Shown here in pieces: positions 8,950 through 16,457 of a stretch of 64,000 nt of DNA. Source of the stretch: Fen-178 sp049516835 (GTDB taxonomy: Bacteria; Acidobacteriota; Terriglobia; Bryobacterales; Bryobacteraceae); NCBI GenBank assembly GCA_049516835.1, contig JBEKSR010000003.1, positions 1 to 64,000 of the forward strand, given 5' to 3'. Numbering within the stretch: position 1 is the first letter of the stretch; each line of letters opens with the position of its first letter. Both the position numbers and the translations under genes were made by a program. The notes beneath the pieces were generated by a model, which was not told the DNA's origin, searched no databases, and was given only the letters and a program-made list of their open reading frames with translations.

Positions 8950-10560
8950 CTACCGCGGTGGCGCGTCCGCCGCTACCGGTCTGAGCAGCAAATCCTGAAA
9001 ATCGAAGCTGAAATCGGTGAGCGGCGAAACCGGCGCCATCTTCACCTCGTCAACCGAGCCATCCGGTTTCAACGAGAACGTCACATACGCGTCGGCCGCC
9101 AGCGTGCGGTCGCGCCAGCGGGCCACAAATGTGTCGTACTGCCAATGCTCCAGGTCGCCCGTGAGTTGACGGGTGTGGGTGAAGGAAATCGTCAGCTTGC
9201 CGCTGTGCTCCTCAATCGCCACGTCCCCGTACCACGCATCGCGATAGCGCCCGGCATAACCCGCCAGCGGCAGCGAGGGCCGCGAGGTCGCGTTCCGTTT
9301 GGCGGCGGCTTGTTTCACGGCTTCCTCCGCGCCGGTTTCTCCCATCTTGGCCTGGGCCAGAAATGGGGCCACCCAATCGGTCTCGGGCGCGCCCAGGTAA
9401 TGATCCAGAATGGTGTAGGTCACGGCTTGGAAAGCTCCGGTGGCTTCCTGGTTGGTGAGCACGACGACTCCCAGCTTCAAGTCCGGGACCATGGTCACAC
9501 GCGAGACGTATCCCGCAAGGCCGCCCGTGTGAGACACGATCTTTTTCCCCCGGTAGTCGTTCAACCCCCAGCCCAATCCGTAGGCGCTGAAATTGGGGCG
9601 CAGCGCGGCCAGGGCCGCCGGCGCGCCGTCCGGCGGGTCGCTGATCGGCATGATGGTCTGAGGCGACCACATCTCTTTGGACTGCGCCTCGCTGAACAGC
9701 CGCGAGCTTCCCATGCCGCCGCGATTGAGTTGGACCGTCACCCACTTCGCCAGGTCCGCGACACACGAATTGATGGCGCCCGCCGGGGCGTTGTTGTCGA
9801 CGTCCTCGTGCGGCAGCGGCTCCAGTTTGCCGCCGGCCTTGGAGTGCGGTATCGCCACGTCGCTCGCGGCCTTGAGCGCCTGCGTGCTGGCATTCGTCGA
9901 GGTCATGCCCAGCGGAATGAAGATGCGCTCCTTCACGAAATTGTCCCAGCTCTTTCCGGTGACCGCCGGAATGATCTGGCCCGCCACCAGGTACAGCAGG
10001 TTGTCATAGGCGTACCGGCTGCGGAAACTGGTGGCCGGCTTGACGAACCGCAGCCGCCGGATGATCTCTTCGCGGCTGAGGTCGGTGGGCGGGAAGAACA
10101 TCAGGTCGCCCGCGCCCAGCCCCAGCCCGCTGCGATGCACCAGCAGGTCCCTCACGGTGAGCTCGCGGGTGACGTACGGGTCGTACATCTGGAAACCGGG
10201 CATGTGTTGGATCACGGCGTCGTCCCACCGGAGCTTGCCCTCGTCCACCAGCATGGCCAGCGCCGCCGCCGTGAAGGCCTTGGTATTGGAGGCGATGCGG
10301 AAGAGCGAGTGGGGCGTCACCGGCGCCGGCTCGCCCAGTTTCCGCACTCCGTACCCTTTGGCGAGGACCACGTTGCCGTCCTTGACAATCGCCACGGCGA
10401 TCCCCGGAACGTCGAACTCTTTTCGGGCGCGTTCCACCACCCGGTCGACGTAATCCTGCGCCGGGCAAACCGCCGCGGCCACGAGCAGCCCAATCAGAAC
10501 ACGAAGCGGTTGGCAGGCGGAAGCGCCTGCCCCACAAAGAGGTGAGCCCTTGCGGGCCAA
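8950..10560 (-). CDS. serine hydrolase, beta-lactamase class C / penicillin-binding family with DUF3471
   Basis: An exported 536-residue protein. The catalytic serine motif is IASNTKAF (SxxK), with a tyrosine motif in RYAYDNLL and a HTGG motif in KKIVSHTGGLAG. The C-terminal ~100 residues (LAGYAGRYRDAWYG...) form a DUF3471-like domain. Such proteins act as D-aminopeptidases, esterases or carboxypeptidases in the envelope. The start is uncertain: TTG 10560 gives LARKG followed by a signal peptide (RVLIGLLVAAAVCPAQ); ATG 10620 would add 20 residues and overlap rsmI. Either way the N-terminus is read through a palindromic repeat. Confidence 0.85.
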   Translation of the reverse strand: MARKGSPLCGAGASACQPLRVLIGLLVAAAVCPAQDYVDRVVERARKEFDVPGIAVAIVKDGNVVLAKGYGVRKLGEPAPVTPHSLFRIASNTKAFTAAALAMLVDEGKLRWDDAVIQHMPGFQMYDPYVTRELTVRDLLVHRSGLGLGAGDLMFFPPTDLSREEIIRRLRFVKPATSFRSRYAYDNLLYLVAGQIIPAVTGKSWDNFVKERIFIPLGMTSTNASTQALKAASDVAIPHSKAGGKLEPLPHEDVDNNAPAGAINSCVADLAKWVTVQLNRGGMGSSRLFSEAQSKEMWSPQTIMPISDPPDGAPAALAALRPNFSAYGLGWGLNDYRGKKIVSHTGGLAGYVSRVTMVPDLKLGVVVLTNQEATGAFQAVTYTILDHYLGAPETDWVAPFLAQAKMGETGAEEAVKQAAAKRNATSRPSLPLAGYAGRYRDAWYGDVAIEEHSGKLTISFTHTRQLTGDLEHWQYDTFVARWRDRTLAADAYVTFSLKPDGSVDEVKMAPVSPLTDFSFDFQDLLLRPVAADAPPR

Positions 10561-10585
10561 GGTGGGACAGGCGCTTCCGCCTGTC
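10514..10585. repeat. paired inverted REP-like palindromes
   Basis: Two palindromes in opposite orientation: GGCAGGCGGAAGCGCCTGCC (10514-10533, followed by CCAC) and GACAGGCGCTTCCGCCTGTC (10566-10585, preceded by GTGG). Reverse-complementing the first gives the same GTGGGRCAGGCGC core, so this is a REP doublet. It lies between rsmI and the serine hydrolase and forms part of the latter's N-terminal coding region. Confidence 0.8.
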
Positions 10586-10594
10586 AACCCCGCA

Positions 10595-11419
10595 TTACCT
10601 GTCACGCAACAACTTCTCATAGACCTCCCTCTTTGACATCCCGCGCCGCCGCGCCACTTGTTTGATGGCGTCCATGCGCGGCGTTCCCGCCCGCAACAGT
10701 GCGTCCACGGCTTCATCCACCGGCGTGTCGTCCGGAGCCGGCCCCGCAGCCCGCCCAATGAGCACCGTCATCTCGCCCTTCACCGCGTCGCGCTCCGCCA
10801 GTTGCGCGCGAATCTGGGCCGCCGTGCCGCGCAGAAACTCTTCGTGGATCTTGGTCAGTTCGCGCGCCACCACCACGGGCCGCGGCCCCAGGGCCTTCGC
10901 TATCGCCTCCAATGCTTCCAGAATGCGATGCGGCGCCTCGTAGAAGACGAGCGTGGCGTGCTCTTCCGCCAGCGCCTCCAACGTCTTGGCCCGCTGGCCC
11001 GGTTTGGGCGGCAGAAACCCGCAGAAACGGAACGTCTCCGCCGGCAGCCCCGAAGCCGCCAGCGCCGCCAGCGCCGCCGAAGCTCCCGGCACCGGCTGCA
11101 CCGGGATGCCGCTTTCGATGGCCGCCCTCACCAGCCGGTACCCCGGGTCGGATACCAGCGGCATCCCCGCGTCGGACACCAGCGCAATCGCCGCCCCGGC
11201 GCGCAGCCGCGCCGCCAACTCCGCGGCCCGCTCCATTTCGTTGTGCTCGTGGTAGCTGATGGTGGGGGTCCGGATGTCATAGTGATCCAGCAGCGTGCGT
11301 GTCCGCCGCGTGTCCTCGCACGCGATCAGATCCGCCTCCCTCAGCACCCGCACCGCGCGGTAGGTGATATCTTCCAGGTTCCCGATGGGCGTCGCCACCA
11401 GATAGAGCAGGCCGGCCAT
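10595..11419 (-). CDS. rsmI: 16S rRNA (cytidine-1402-2'-O)-methyltransferase RsmI
   Basis: A 274-residue tetrapyrrole-methylase-fold protein. The start LYLVATPIGNLEDITYRA and the motif CEDTRRTRTLLDHY are diagnostic of RsmI, which methylates the ribose of C1402 in 16S rRNA with S-adenosylmethionine and tunes decoding. Length matches the family. It is upstream of the serine hydrolase on the same strand with a palindromic repeat between them. Confidence 0.95.
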   Translation of the reverse strand: MAGLLYLVATPIGNLEDITYRAVRVLREADLIACEDTRRTRTLLDHYDIRTPTISYHEHNEMERAAELAARLRAGAAIALVSDAGMPLVSDPGYRLVRAAIESGIPVQPVPGASAALAALAASGLPAETFRFCGFLPPKPGQRAKTLEALAEEHATLVFYEAPHRILEALEAIAKALGPRPVVVARELTKIHEEFLRGTAAQIRAQLAERDAVKGEMTVLIGRAAGPAPDDTPVDEAVDALLRAGTPRMDAIKQVARRRGMSKREVYEKLLRDR

Positions 11420-11640
11420 TCCTTGAGTATAGAGGCAGACACCCCGGGGCCTCTGGCCCCATAGGCGTTAAGTTGAGTTAAGGGGTTGGTGGACCGATTC
11501 CTGGGGGCCGTAGCGGCTGTCGGCCCTTCTAAACCCTACGGGGTCAGGTGAGATTGATCGGTTGACCGTTTGGCCCGTCACATGTCAGCCATGGGCGTTC
11601 TTCGGCCAAGTGTTTTGTCCCACCAATGGAGCCGCTCCCG

Positions 11641-12345
11641 TCAATCCCAGCGTAGGCCCGCTGCTTCAAGGTGTTCTGGCCGAAACTTCAGGACACCGTC
11701 GGCAACGGCCAAAGGAAAAACCTCCGAAGTGATATCACTAAGATCGCCAACTTGAAACGGAAACGCCTCCTGAGCTCCAGGCGCCAATGCAATGCGATAC
11801 TCGGATTGGTAAGAAAAGCTCGCCGGCTTTCGGAATCGCCCGACTTCTCCGGAATAGTTCGATTCATCGTAGTACTCAACGAGGCGGCCCTCGACCTTCA
11901 GTCCTCGGTGCTTTGCTGCGGCGGCTACTCTCGAAAGAAACTCCTGCGTATGAGTGAAGAGAACGAAAGACTCGCCAGGCCACTTATGGCATCTTGGAAA
12001 GATTGGGCCCTCGACTGGCCTCGTTATCGCGAACATGCAGAAGAGATTGCAGAAAGAAGTTTGCTGGCGAGCAATTTTGATTGGACCGGCAAGGTCCCCA
12101 GGCGCGGCCCGGATCTGATCCAGGCCACGGATTCCCGGGTCGAAAACGAGATTGCAGTGCTCTGGCTGAAGGATGTAATCTGTGCCTTCACGTTTGTCGC
12201 TTCGGGCTGGGTCCCCCTCCAGCGACTTGAAAAAAGCCAGAGGGCTCATGTATAGGAGACCTTTCTGGACCATTTCCAGATGGGCCCTACGGCCGAGCTT
12301 GAGCAAGATCACACAGGGCTCGCCCGTTTTAGTCCAGAGGGCCAC
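11641..12345 (-). CDS. hypothetical protein
   Basis: A 234-residue protein with no domain I can name with certainty. The N-terminal stretch (GLLYMSPLAFFKSLEGDPAR...DKREGTD) resembles conserved hypothetical proteins found in phage and accessory regions. It starts at GTG 12345, preceded by AGAGGA about 10 bases upstream. Base composition is less GC-rich than the flanking core genes. It ends the backbone just before the left end of the IS1-like element, which now sits 33 bp upstream of its start and may have replaced its promoter. Confidence 0.6.
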   Translation of the reverse strand: MALWTKTGEPCVILLKLGRRAHLEMVQKGLLYMSPLAFFKSLEGDPARSDKREGTDYILQPEHCNLVFDPGIRGLDQIRAAPGDLAGPIKIARQQTSFCNLFCMFAITRPVEGPIFPRCHKWPGESFVLFTHTQEFLSRVAAAAKHRGLKVEGRLVEYYDESNYSGEVGRFRKPASFSYQSEYRIALAPGAQEAFPFQVGDLSDITSEVFPLAVADGVLKFRPEHLEAAGLRWD

Positions 12346-12370
12346 ACTTAATTATCCTCTGCCACACGCC

Positions 12371-12378
12371 CTGCCGTG
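12371..12378. repeat. left copy of 8-bp target-site duplication
   Basis: CTGCCGTG immediately outside the left inverted end; the identical octamer lies at 14513-14520 immediately outside the right end. Confidence 0.75.
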
Positions 12379-12404
12379 GGTGGTGCGCTAAATCTGTGTC
12401 CCTA
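12379..12404 (+). repeat. left terminal inverted repeat of the IS1-like element
   Basis: 26 bp beginning GGTGGTGCGCTAAAT and ending TGTGTCCCTA. It matches the reverse complement of 14487-14512 except at two bases. Confidence 0.85.
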
Positions 12405-12499
12405 GCAGTTCTTGCGCCCCCGTTTCGTCAGCCCAATGGTGCGCCAAATGCACGGGGATTGGCCGAAGACGCACGAAGCGAATCGGTCCAAGTAGAAAA

Positions 12500-13078
12500 T
12501 CAGGGATCGTCGGGAGCCCTGGTCGGCAGAAGCATAGATGGATCGAAAACCATTTCACATTGAGGGCACGATAACTCGGCTAAGACCCACCGACTGAGCC
12601 ATCGCAGAAACTGCGCATCGAGCGCTCTCCGGCCCGCGACGTGAAGCGTTGCGATCTTGGGAACACTCCGAATCAGATCTATATCGACCGTCGTCAGTTG
12701 ATTAAGAAAAGCGATACTGTCTTCCAGCTTGGCTCCGTGGCGCGGAAGAAAAAAAAGATGAGCGATACGGTGACGCTTAGCGTCACCCTGCTTTTCTCTA
12801 CTGAGCGTCGATAACGGCCGTACGGGACATACTACAACTCGATTCTGGGCACGTTCAGGATGAGATATCTCGCAGTCGGGGGTGACCACTAGAGATCGCA
12901 CGCTTTGGCACGCCACGGACACCGGTACCTCTTCGTCCTTTGGCAATGCGATCATAGTCTCTACAGTAAGTCCGTGGTTCTGGTTACCGCGCACGTTGAT
13001 GTAGACGTGCGGCGCAAACTCCAATAAATCGCCCTGGCTCAGTTGAGCCGCAGGTTCGCAGTAAAAGCTTCCAAGCAA
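12500..13078 (-). CDS. hypothetical cargo protein with 'PDCEI' motif
   Basis: A 192-residue soluble protein, third in the cargo operon. The N-terminus contains QLSQGDLLEFAP, the middle SLVVTPDCEISHPERA followed by VVVCPVRPL, and near the C-terminus is a possible zinc pair CPQC. The layout (a 'GD(I/L)LE' opening, then a hydrophobic strand ending in D-C-(D/E)) recalls a group of uncharacterised proteins with 'SQDCD'-type motifs in phages and accessory islands; that match is from memory and weak. Ten bases separate it from the preceding cargo gene. Confidence 0.65.
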   Translation of the reverse strand: MLGSFYCEPAAQLSQGDLLEFAPHVYINVRGNQNHGLTVETMIALPKDEEVPVSVACQSVRSLVVTPDCEISHPERAQNRVVVCPVRPLSTLSREKQGDAKRHRIAHLFFLPRHGAKLEDSIAFLNQLTTVDIDLIRSVPKIATLHVAGRRALDAQFLRWLSRWVLAELSCPQCEMVFDPSMLLPTRAPDDP

Positions 13079-13088
13079 GAATTACCTT

Positions 13089-13469
13089 TTAGAAGAAACA
13101 ACTATCATCTGGCTCGACTTCTTGCTCGGCTTCGGACGGAGGCCTGAAGTAAGCGTCAAAGGCCAGCGACAAACTTTCTCCGGATCGCGCACGCGCGAAG
13201 TCTATCCCAGGTTTGGCGACGCTTTCGGGGGGCCTCGCAGGACTGCGAGGCGGTTTTGGCGCGCGATGGACTACCAAAATCACATCAGACGTGTGATTAC
13301 TGAAGGGCAGAATAACAGTTCCTACTGGTGCAATAGCAAAACCGATTATCAACACCGCGGCCGAAAATGGAGATGGTCCTTTTGCGTGTTGGCGAGGGTT
13401 CGTTTGCCGTTCGGTCAGATCCTCTTCCAAAGAGAATACGTCCACTATATCCCACTGCTCATTTTTCAT
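13089..13469 (-). CDS. single-span membrane protein, cargo gene
   Basis: A 126-residue protein with one hydrophobic segment near residues 36-57 (FSAAVLIIGFAIAPVGTVIL), an acidic N-terminal part and a proline/arginine-rich stretch after the membrane (PKPPRSPARPPES). I recognise no family. Its ATG overlaps the stop of the upstream cargo gene (ATGA), so the two are probably translationally coupled. Confidence 0.6.
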   Translation of the reverse strand: MKNEQWDIVDVFSLEEDLTERQTNPRQHAKGPSPFSAAVLIIGFAIAPVGTVILPFSNHTSDVILVVHRAPKPPRSPARPPESVAKPGIDFARARSGESLSLAFDAYFRPPSEAEQEVEPDDSCFF

Positions 13470-14095
13470 GATTGTCTGACCTCTTCTGCGAAATGATGCA
13501 ACCGCTCTGCGTGCGGCTTACACTGCTCTAGAAATTCAAGCATCAGAGCAGTTGGCAGCGCAATCCGTATGATAGGCTCCAGGTATACGTCCGCTCTCCT
13601 GCCTATACGAACGAAGTGGATATCGGGCGGGGCTATGTAATAGAAGTCCATAATGGAGTCATCGCCGATTGCGGCCATGAAAACGTTGTTCGCACGAAAG
13701 CCCTGCACCTTTTCTGTGTCTTGAGGTTCTGGAATCGGTGCCAACCGTTTGGTGCTAAAGTCGTTTTGTAGGCTCTCGTGAAACGCCCTAGAGCTATTCC
13801 AAAGCCCTCGAACAAAAAGTGTTTCTGGATACGATATTTCGACCTTCGTACGAAGTGCCGCGTTGCCGGGTGCCAGCCGACCAAAGACGAGACCAATTCC
13901 CGCTCTCGCCTCAACCACTCTGCAATAGTCGGCAAAGTACCGGCGATCAGGAACCTCCGCACGCTCATAGTCAACACCGAGTTCGATGAATGTTCCTCTT
14001 CCATCTTCAATGAAGCGGAGGCGAACAGGTCCCTTCGATTGGGCGACAGCGCCGCGTCCGGGGGCTACGAATTTTCGTTCGCTAACAGCGTTCAT
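13466..14095 (-). CDS. cargo protein with two DUF3467-like repeats (tentative)
   Basis: A 209-residue protein, first of the cargo operon. I start it at ATG 14095 (MNAVSERKF), which has AAGGA 5 bases upstream; a longer start at 14143 lacks this. Two similar halves can be seen: residues about 58-112 (YFADYCRVVEARAGIGLVFG...) and 135-200 (NNVFMAAIGDDSIMDFYY...RIALPTALMLEFLEQC). Each has a short beta stretch, a 'DF/VFG' turn and an amphipathic helix, reminiscent of DUF3467. This is a pattern-level similarity only. Confidence 0.6.
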   Translation of the reverse strand: MNAVSERKFVAPGRGAVAQSKGPVRLRFIEDGRGTFIELGVDYERAEVPDRRYFADYCRVVEARAGIGLVFGRLAPGNAALRTKVEISYPETLFVRGLWNSSRAFHESLQNDFSTKRLAPIPEPQDTEKVQGFRANNVFMAAIGDDSIMDFYYIAPPDIHFVRIGRRADVYLEPIIRIALPTALMLEFLEQCKPHAERLHHFAEEVRQS

Positions 14096-14187
14096 GATTC
14101 CTTCAGATAGAATGCCGACACAAATCCATTTTGAGTATAGCATATTTTTCCGCCAGTCATCTACAAGGGAAACTGGTTTAGTATCAA

Positions 14188-14481
14188 TTAGTTAAAGCCT
14201 GCTGGGCGCTCAGGCCTCCTGATCACGCGGTCTCCGGCAGTTCCCGTGGTCCACATGGCCTTCGTGATGCCGACGGCCATCGCGGGCGTCATGCGCAGAG
14301 TCTGGTGGCGGCGGATGGAGTTGTACCAGGCAAAATGAACGCAGTATGCAGCCCACAGGTTGTCCCACTTCTTGCTAAAGGCGCTCATCAGCCGCGTCAT
14401 GCGGCCCATCTGCATCCTGATCGTGAGGTTCTGGCGCTCCACATGGGACGTGCAAATCTTCGCGGGATCGGAGATCGCCAC
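14188..14481 (-). pseudogene. truncated IS1-family transposase (C-terminal part)
   Basis: Ninety-seven codons matching the C-terminal third of the large IS1-type transposases (about 230-290 residues): DPAKICTSHVERQNLTIRMQ, then TRLMSAFSKK, HFAWYNSIRRHQTLRMTPAMA. The N-terminal DNA-binding region and the first catalytic aspartates are missing; the frame begins 6 bases inside the right inverted repeat, so an internal deletion has joined the end to the middle of the gene. The final catalytic region alone should be inactive. Confidence 0.8.
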
Positions 14482-14486
14482 CAGGA

Positions 14487-14512
14487 TAGGGACACATATT
14501 TAGCGCACTACC
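14487..14512 (-). repeat. right terminal inverted repeat of the IS1-like element
   Basis: Reverse complement begins GGTAGTGCGCTAAAT and ends TGTGTCCCTA; the second target-duplication copy CTGCCGTG follows at 14513-14520. Confidence 0.85.
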
Positions 14513-14741
14513 CTGCCGTGCGGCTCCGGAAATCGCCAGGTGCAGGCGGAGCCCTCTATTCCGCATCTGGTCAGCCGCGATCATCGGCTGTGAGTGCAAC
14601 ACCAGAATGCAATTAGTCGGAGGGCCACAGAAGCCATGTGGACGAGAAGTCGCCATCCCGGAGGCTGACCCCGACGTTATCGTTCAACCGCTTTTCTATG
14701 CCTGCCCCCCCAGTCTTCCATTGGCTCTGGAAGCGGCCTTT

Positions 14742-15236
14742 TTAGCCGCCCTGCTGCGGGTGCTTTTTCATCAGCGAATCGAGAAGCGCTTCCGGGATTC
14801 TAAAAGTTGTCCGCCGAAGACGGTTGACCGTCTGAGCAAGGTTAACCAGGCCGCGCTGGGCGGCAAGATCGAGAACCCCCAGCGTGCCAGTCACACGGAG
14901 TCCCTTGCCGCGAGCTACAATTGCGCCCTTCCGATCGTCCATGAGCGGCAGATCGGCGTCGAGCGAAATGGCCAGGGCGATTGCGGCTGCCTCCCCGTTA
15001 TCGAGTTCTTCCACGGAAGCCTGGTCGAATTGACGGCTTGGCGTTTCGTGGACGTCAAGCCAATCCGGAGGATCGGCAATCCAGTTCCGCACCAAAGACG
15101 GAACGTCCGGGTCGGTCAACTCGGCTCGCACGGCGGATGGCAGGATCACTTTCTCAAATAGAACTGGAAGGAGGTCGACGTTTTCGATCAGTACCAGATG
15201 GTCGATCGGCCCGGTATCGGCGATGATGAGCCGCAC
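14742..15236 (-). CDS. DUF3368 PIN-superfamily toxin
   Basis: A 164-residue PIN-like nuclease of the DUF3368 family. Acidic residues expected at the metal site are visible in IIADTGPIDHL, ELDNGEAAAIALA and LMDDRKG. Such proteins are toxins of type II modules and probably cleave RNA. It begins 3 bases downstream of the UPF0175 antitoxin gene, the usual partner. No lesion is visible. Confidence 0.85.
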   Translation of the reverse strand: MRLIIADTGPIDHLVLIENVDLLPVLFEKVILPSAVRAELTDPDVPSLVRNWIADPPDWLDVHETPSRQFDQASVEELDNGEAAAIALAISLDADLPLMDDRKGAIVARGKGLRVTGTLGVLDLAAQRGLVNLAQTVNRLRRTTFRIPEALLDSLMKKHPQQGG

Positions 15237-15239
15237 CGG

Positions 15240-15503
15240 TTAGAATCCCAATTGTTTCAGAGCGTCACGATCCCGCTCAAAATCTTCCATGGTGTAGTCT
15301 TCATACACGTCATGGGATTTTAGGAACCCATCGAGCCGGTACCTGGTTCCAAAACCGAGCAGCCGCCGCAGCTCAGGCTTGGTGATGCGACCGCTCTTGA
15401 ATTCTTCGAGCGCCAGGGCTTCGAGGGCGCGGCGCGAGAGGTCGACGCCGGATGCGCTCATGCGACTGGCCAGCTCATCGGGAATCCGGACGGTCAGTTC
15501 CAT
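15240..15503 (-). CDS. UPF0175 family antitoxin
   Basis: An 87-residue protein with the UPF0175 layout: N-terminal strand LTVRIPDELA, helix ALEALALEEFKSGRITKPEL, then RRLLGFGTRYRLDGFLKSH and a C-terminal YTMEDFERDRDAL. It is the DNA-binding antitoxin for the downstream DUF3368 PIN protein and likely represses its own operon. Confidence 0.88.
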   Translation of the reverse strand: MELTVRIPDELASRMSASGVDLSRRALEALALEEFKSGRITKPELRRLLGFGTRYRLDGFLKSHDVYEDYTMEDFERDRDALKQLGF

Positions 15504-15607
15504 GCTCTTTCACCCTACTCCATCCGCATAACTCGATCAAGGAAATAGCCGGACATAAGCGGTCATTTATGTTTGACAGTCCAGGCCTGTCCCCGGATTT
15601 CGCAGTT

Positions 15608-16390
15608 CTAGAACCGTTTCAGCGCGCGCAGCAGGGAGGCGGTGGTGCCGCCGGAATGCAGCTCCACCGAGTGAACGGGTTTCCAATTCTCGTCCATGGT
15701 CCCAATGTAGAGGGCGGCCTGGCGGCTGCCGCCCATCAGGATGACGGTGTACTTGCGGTCCGGGTAGCCGAGGGCGCGGCACTGGAGTTCGCCCGACTCG
15801 CTCTGCCAGCGGTCGGAGGCGGGCCGGCCCAGTTTCTGCACCGCGGCGAGGTAGTCGTCGCGGCTGGTCAGGGTGAGGTACTGCTGGTCCTTAGTGGTGA
15901 AGACCACGCTCTGCCTGACCTCGCCCACTTGGGTCAGGCGGAGGGCCGCCAGGCAGAGGAGAACGGCCACGGGCAGCGCGGCGGCGATCAGCTTGAAGAT
16001 GCGGCGGTCGTTGGATTCCAGCCGGATGCCCACCACGGGCGCGGGCGCGCCGCGGTCCGGAACGGCCCCGGATGCCGGAGGAGAGCCGCCCACCGCAACG
16101 GGCATCTGGATCACGCGCCGCTGGTACGGCCACACCGTGCCGCCCTTGTATTCCAGCTCCCGGTTCAAGCCGACTATGAGGACCGGGTCGTCGATGCGCG
16201 ACACTTCACCGACGAGCCGCCGCGAGATCCAGATCTCCGCACCGCTCTTGCAATTGACCACCAGGATCTCCGACCAGGTGGCCTTCCGGAAGAGCCACTC
16301 GTTGTGCTCGATGTTGAGGATGGGGGGATAGAACGAGAATGGCCGGGAGGTCAAGTGGTTGAGCGACGGCGGAATGGGCGGGGAGGCCAT
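15608..16390 (-). CDS. hypothetical single-span membrane protein
   Basis: A 260-residue protein of unknown function. I use ATG 16390 (MASPPIPPSL) because the upstream extension is encoded by a hairpin. There is one membrane segment around residues 133-155 (IFKLIAAALPVAVLLCLAAL). The N-terminal half contains a predicted beta-rich domain (YPPILNIEHNEWLFRKATWSEI); the C-terminal part is periplasmic by the positive-inside rule or cytosolic, not resolved. It follows the TonB receptor on the same strand. Confidence 0.65.
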   Translation of the reverse strand: MASPPIPPSLNHLTSRPFSFYPPILNIEHNEWLFRKATWSEILVVNCKSGAEIWISRRLVGEVSRIDDPVLIVGLNRELEYKGGTVWPYQRRVIQMPVAVGGSPPASGAVPDRGAPAPVVGIRLESNDRRIFKLIAAALPVAVLLCLAALRLTQVGEVRQSVVFTTKDQQYLTLTSRDDYLAAVQKLGRPASDRWQSESGELQCRALGYPDRKYTVILMGGSRQAALYIGTMDENWKPVHSVELHSGGTTASLLRALKRF

Positions 16391-16400
16391 GGGAATTCGA

Positions 16401-16448
16401 GGACAGGCAGCGAATTTCGCAAAGGCCGCGAAATTCGTAGCCTGTCCC
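16401..16448. terminator. long stem-loop between TonB receptor and downstream gene
   Basis: GGACAGGCAGCGAATTTCG pairs with CGAAATTCGTAGCCTGTCC across a short loop, with one or two bulges. On the minus strand it lies 10 bp after the receptor gene and just before the next start. It may end most transcripts from the receptor gene, or be another member of the palindrome family (GACAGGC core). Confidence 0.55.
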
Positions 16449-16457
16449 TTAGTATAC

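Larger units (their letters stand above)
12379..14512. mobile_element. IS1-like element with truncated transposase and three cargo genes
   Basis: A 2134-bp unit with 26-bp terminal inverted repeats that differ at two positions (left 12379-12404, right 14487-14512; shared core GTGCGCTAAAT). The sequence CTGCCGTG occurs directly outside both ends (12371-12378 and 14513-14520), as expected for an 8-bp target duplication. Ends starting GGT and an 8-9 bp duplication fit the IS1 family. Next to the right end is the 3' part of an IS1-type transposase gene; the rest of the unit holds three minus-strand genes of unknown function. With the transposase N-terminus missing it cannot move alone. Confidence 0.8.

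Noticed and set aside
8761..10545. 594-codon plus-strand frame opposite the serine hydrolase
   Set aside because: Shadow frame; the opposite strand has SxxK and HTGG catalytic motifs.
11420..11640. Small gene between rsmI and the hypothetical gene at 11.6 kb
   Set aside because: Only short frames without ribosome sites; some GC palindromes but no family sequence.
14520..14741. Second insertion-sequence fragment to the right of the IS1-like element
   Set aside because: Composition differs from core genes, but no transposase motif or inverted end was found in the 220 bp.
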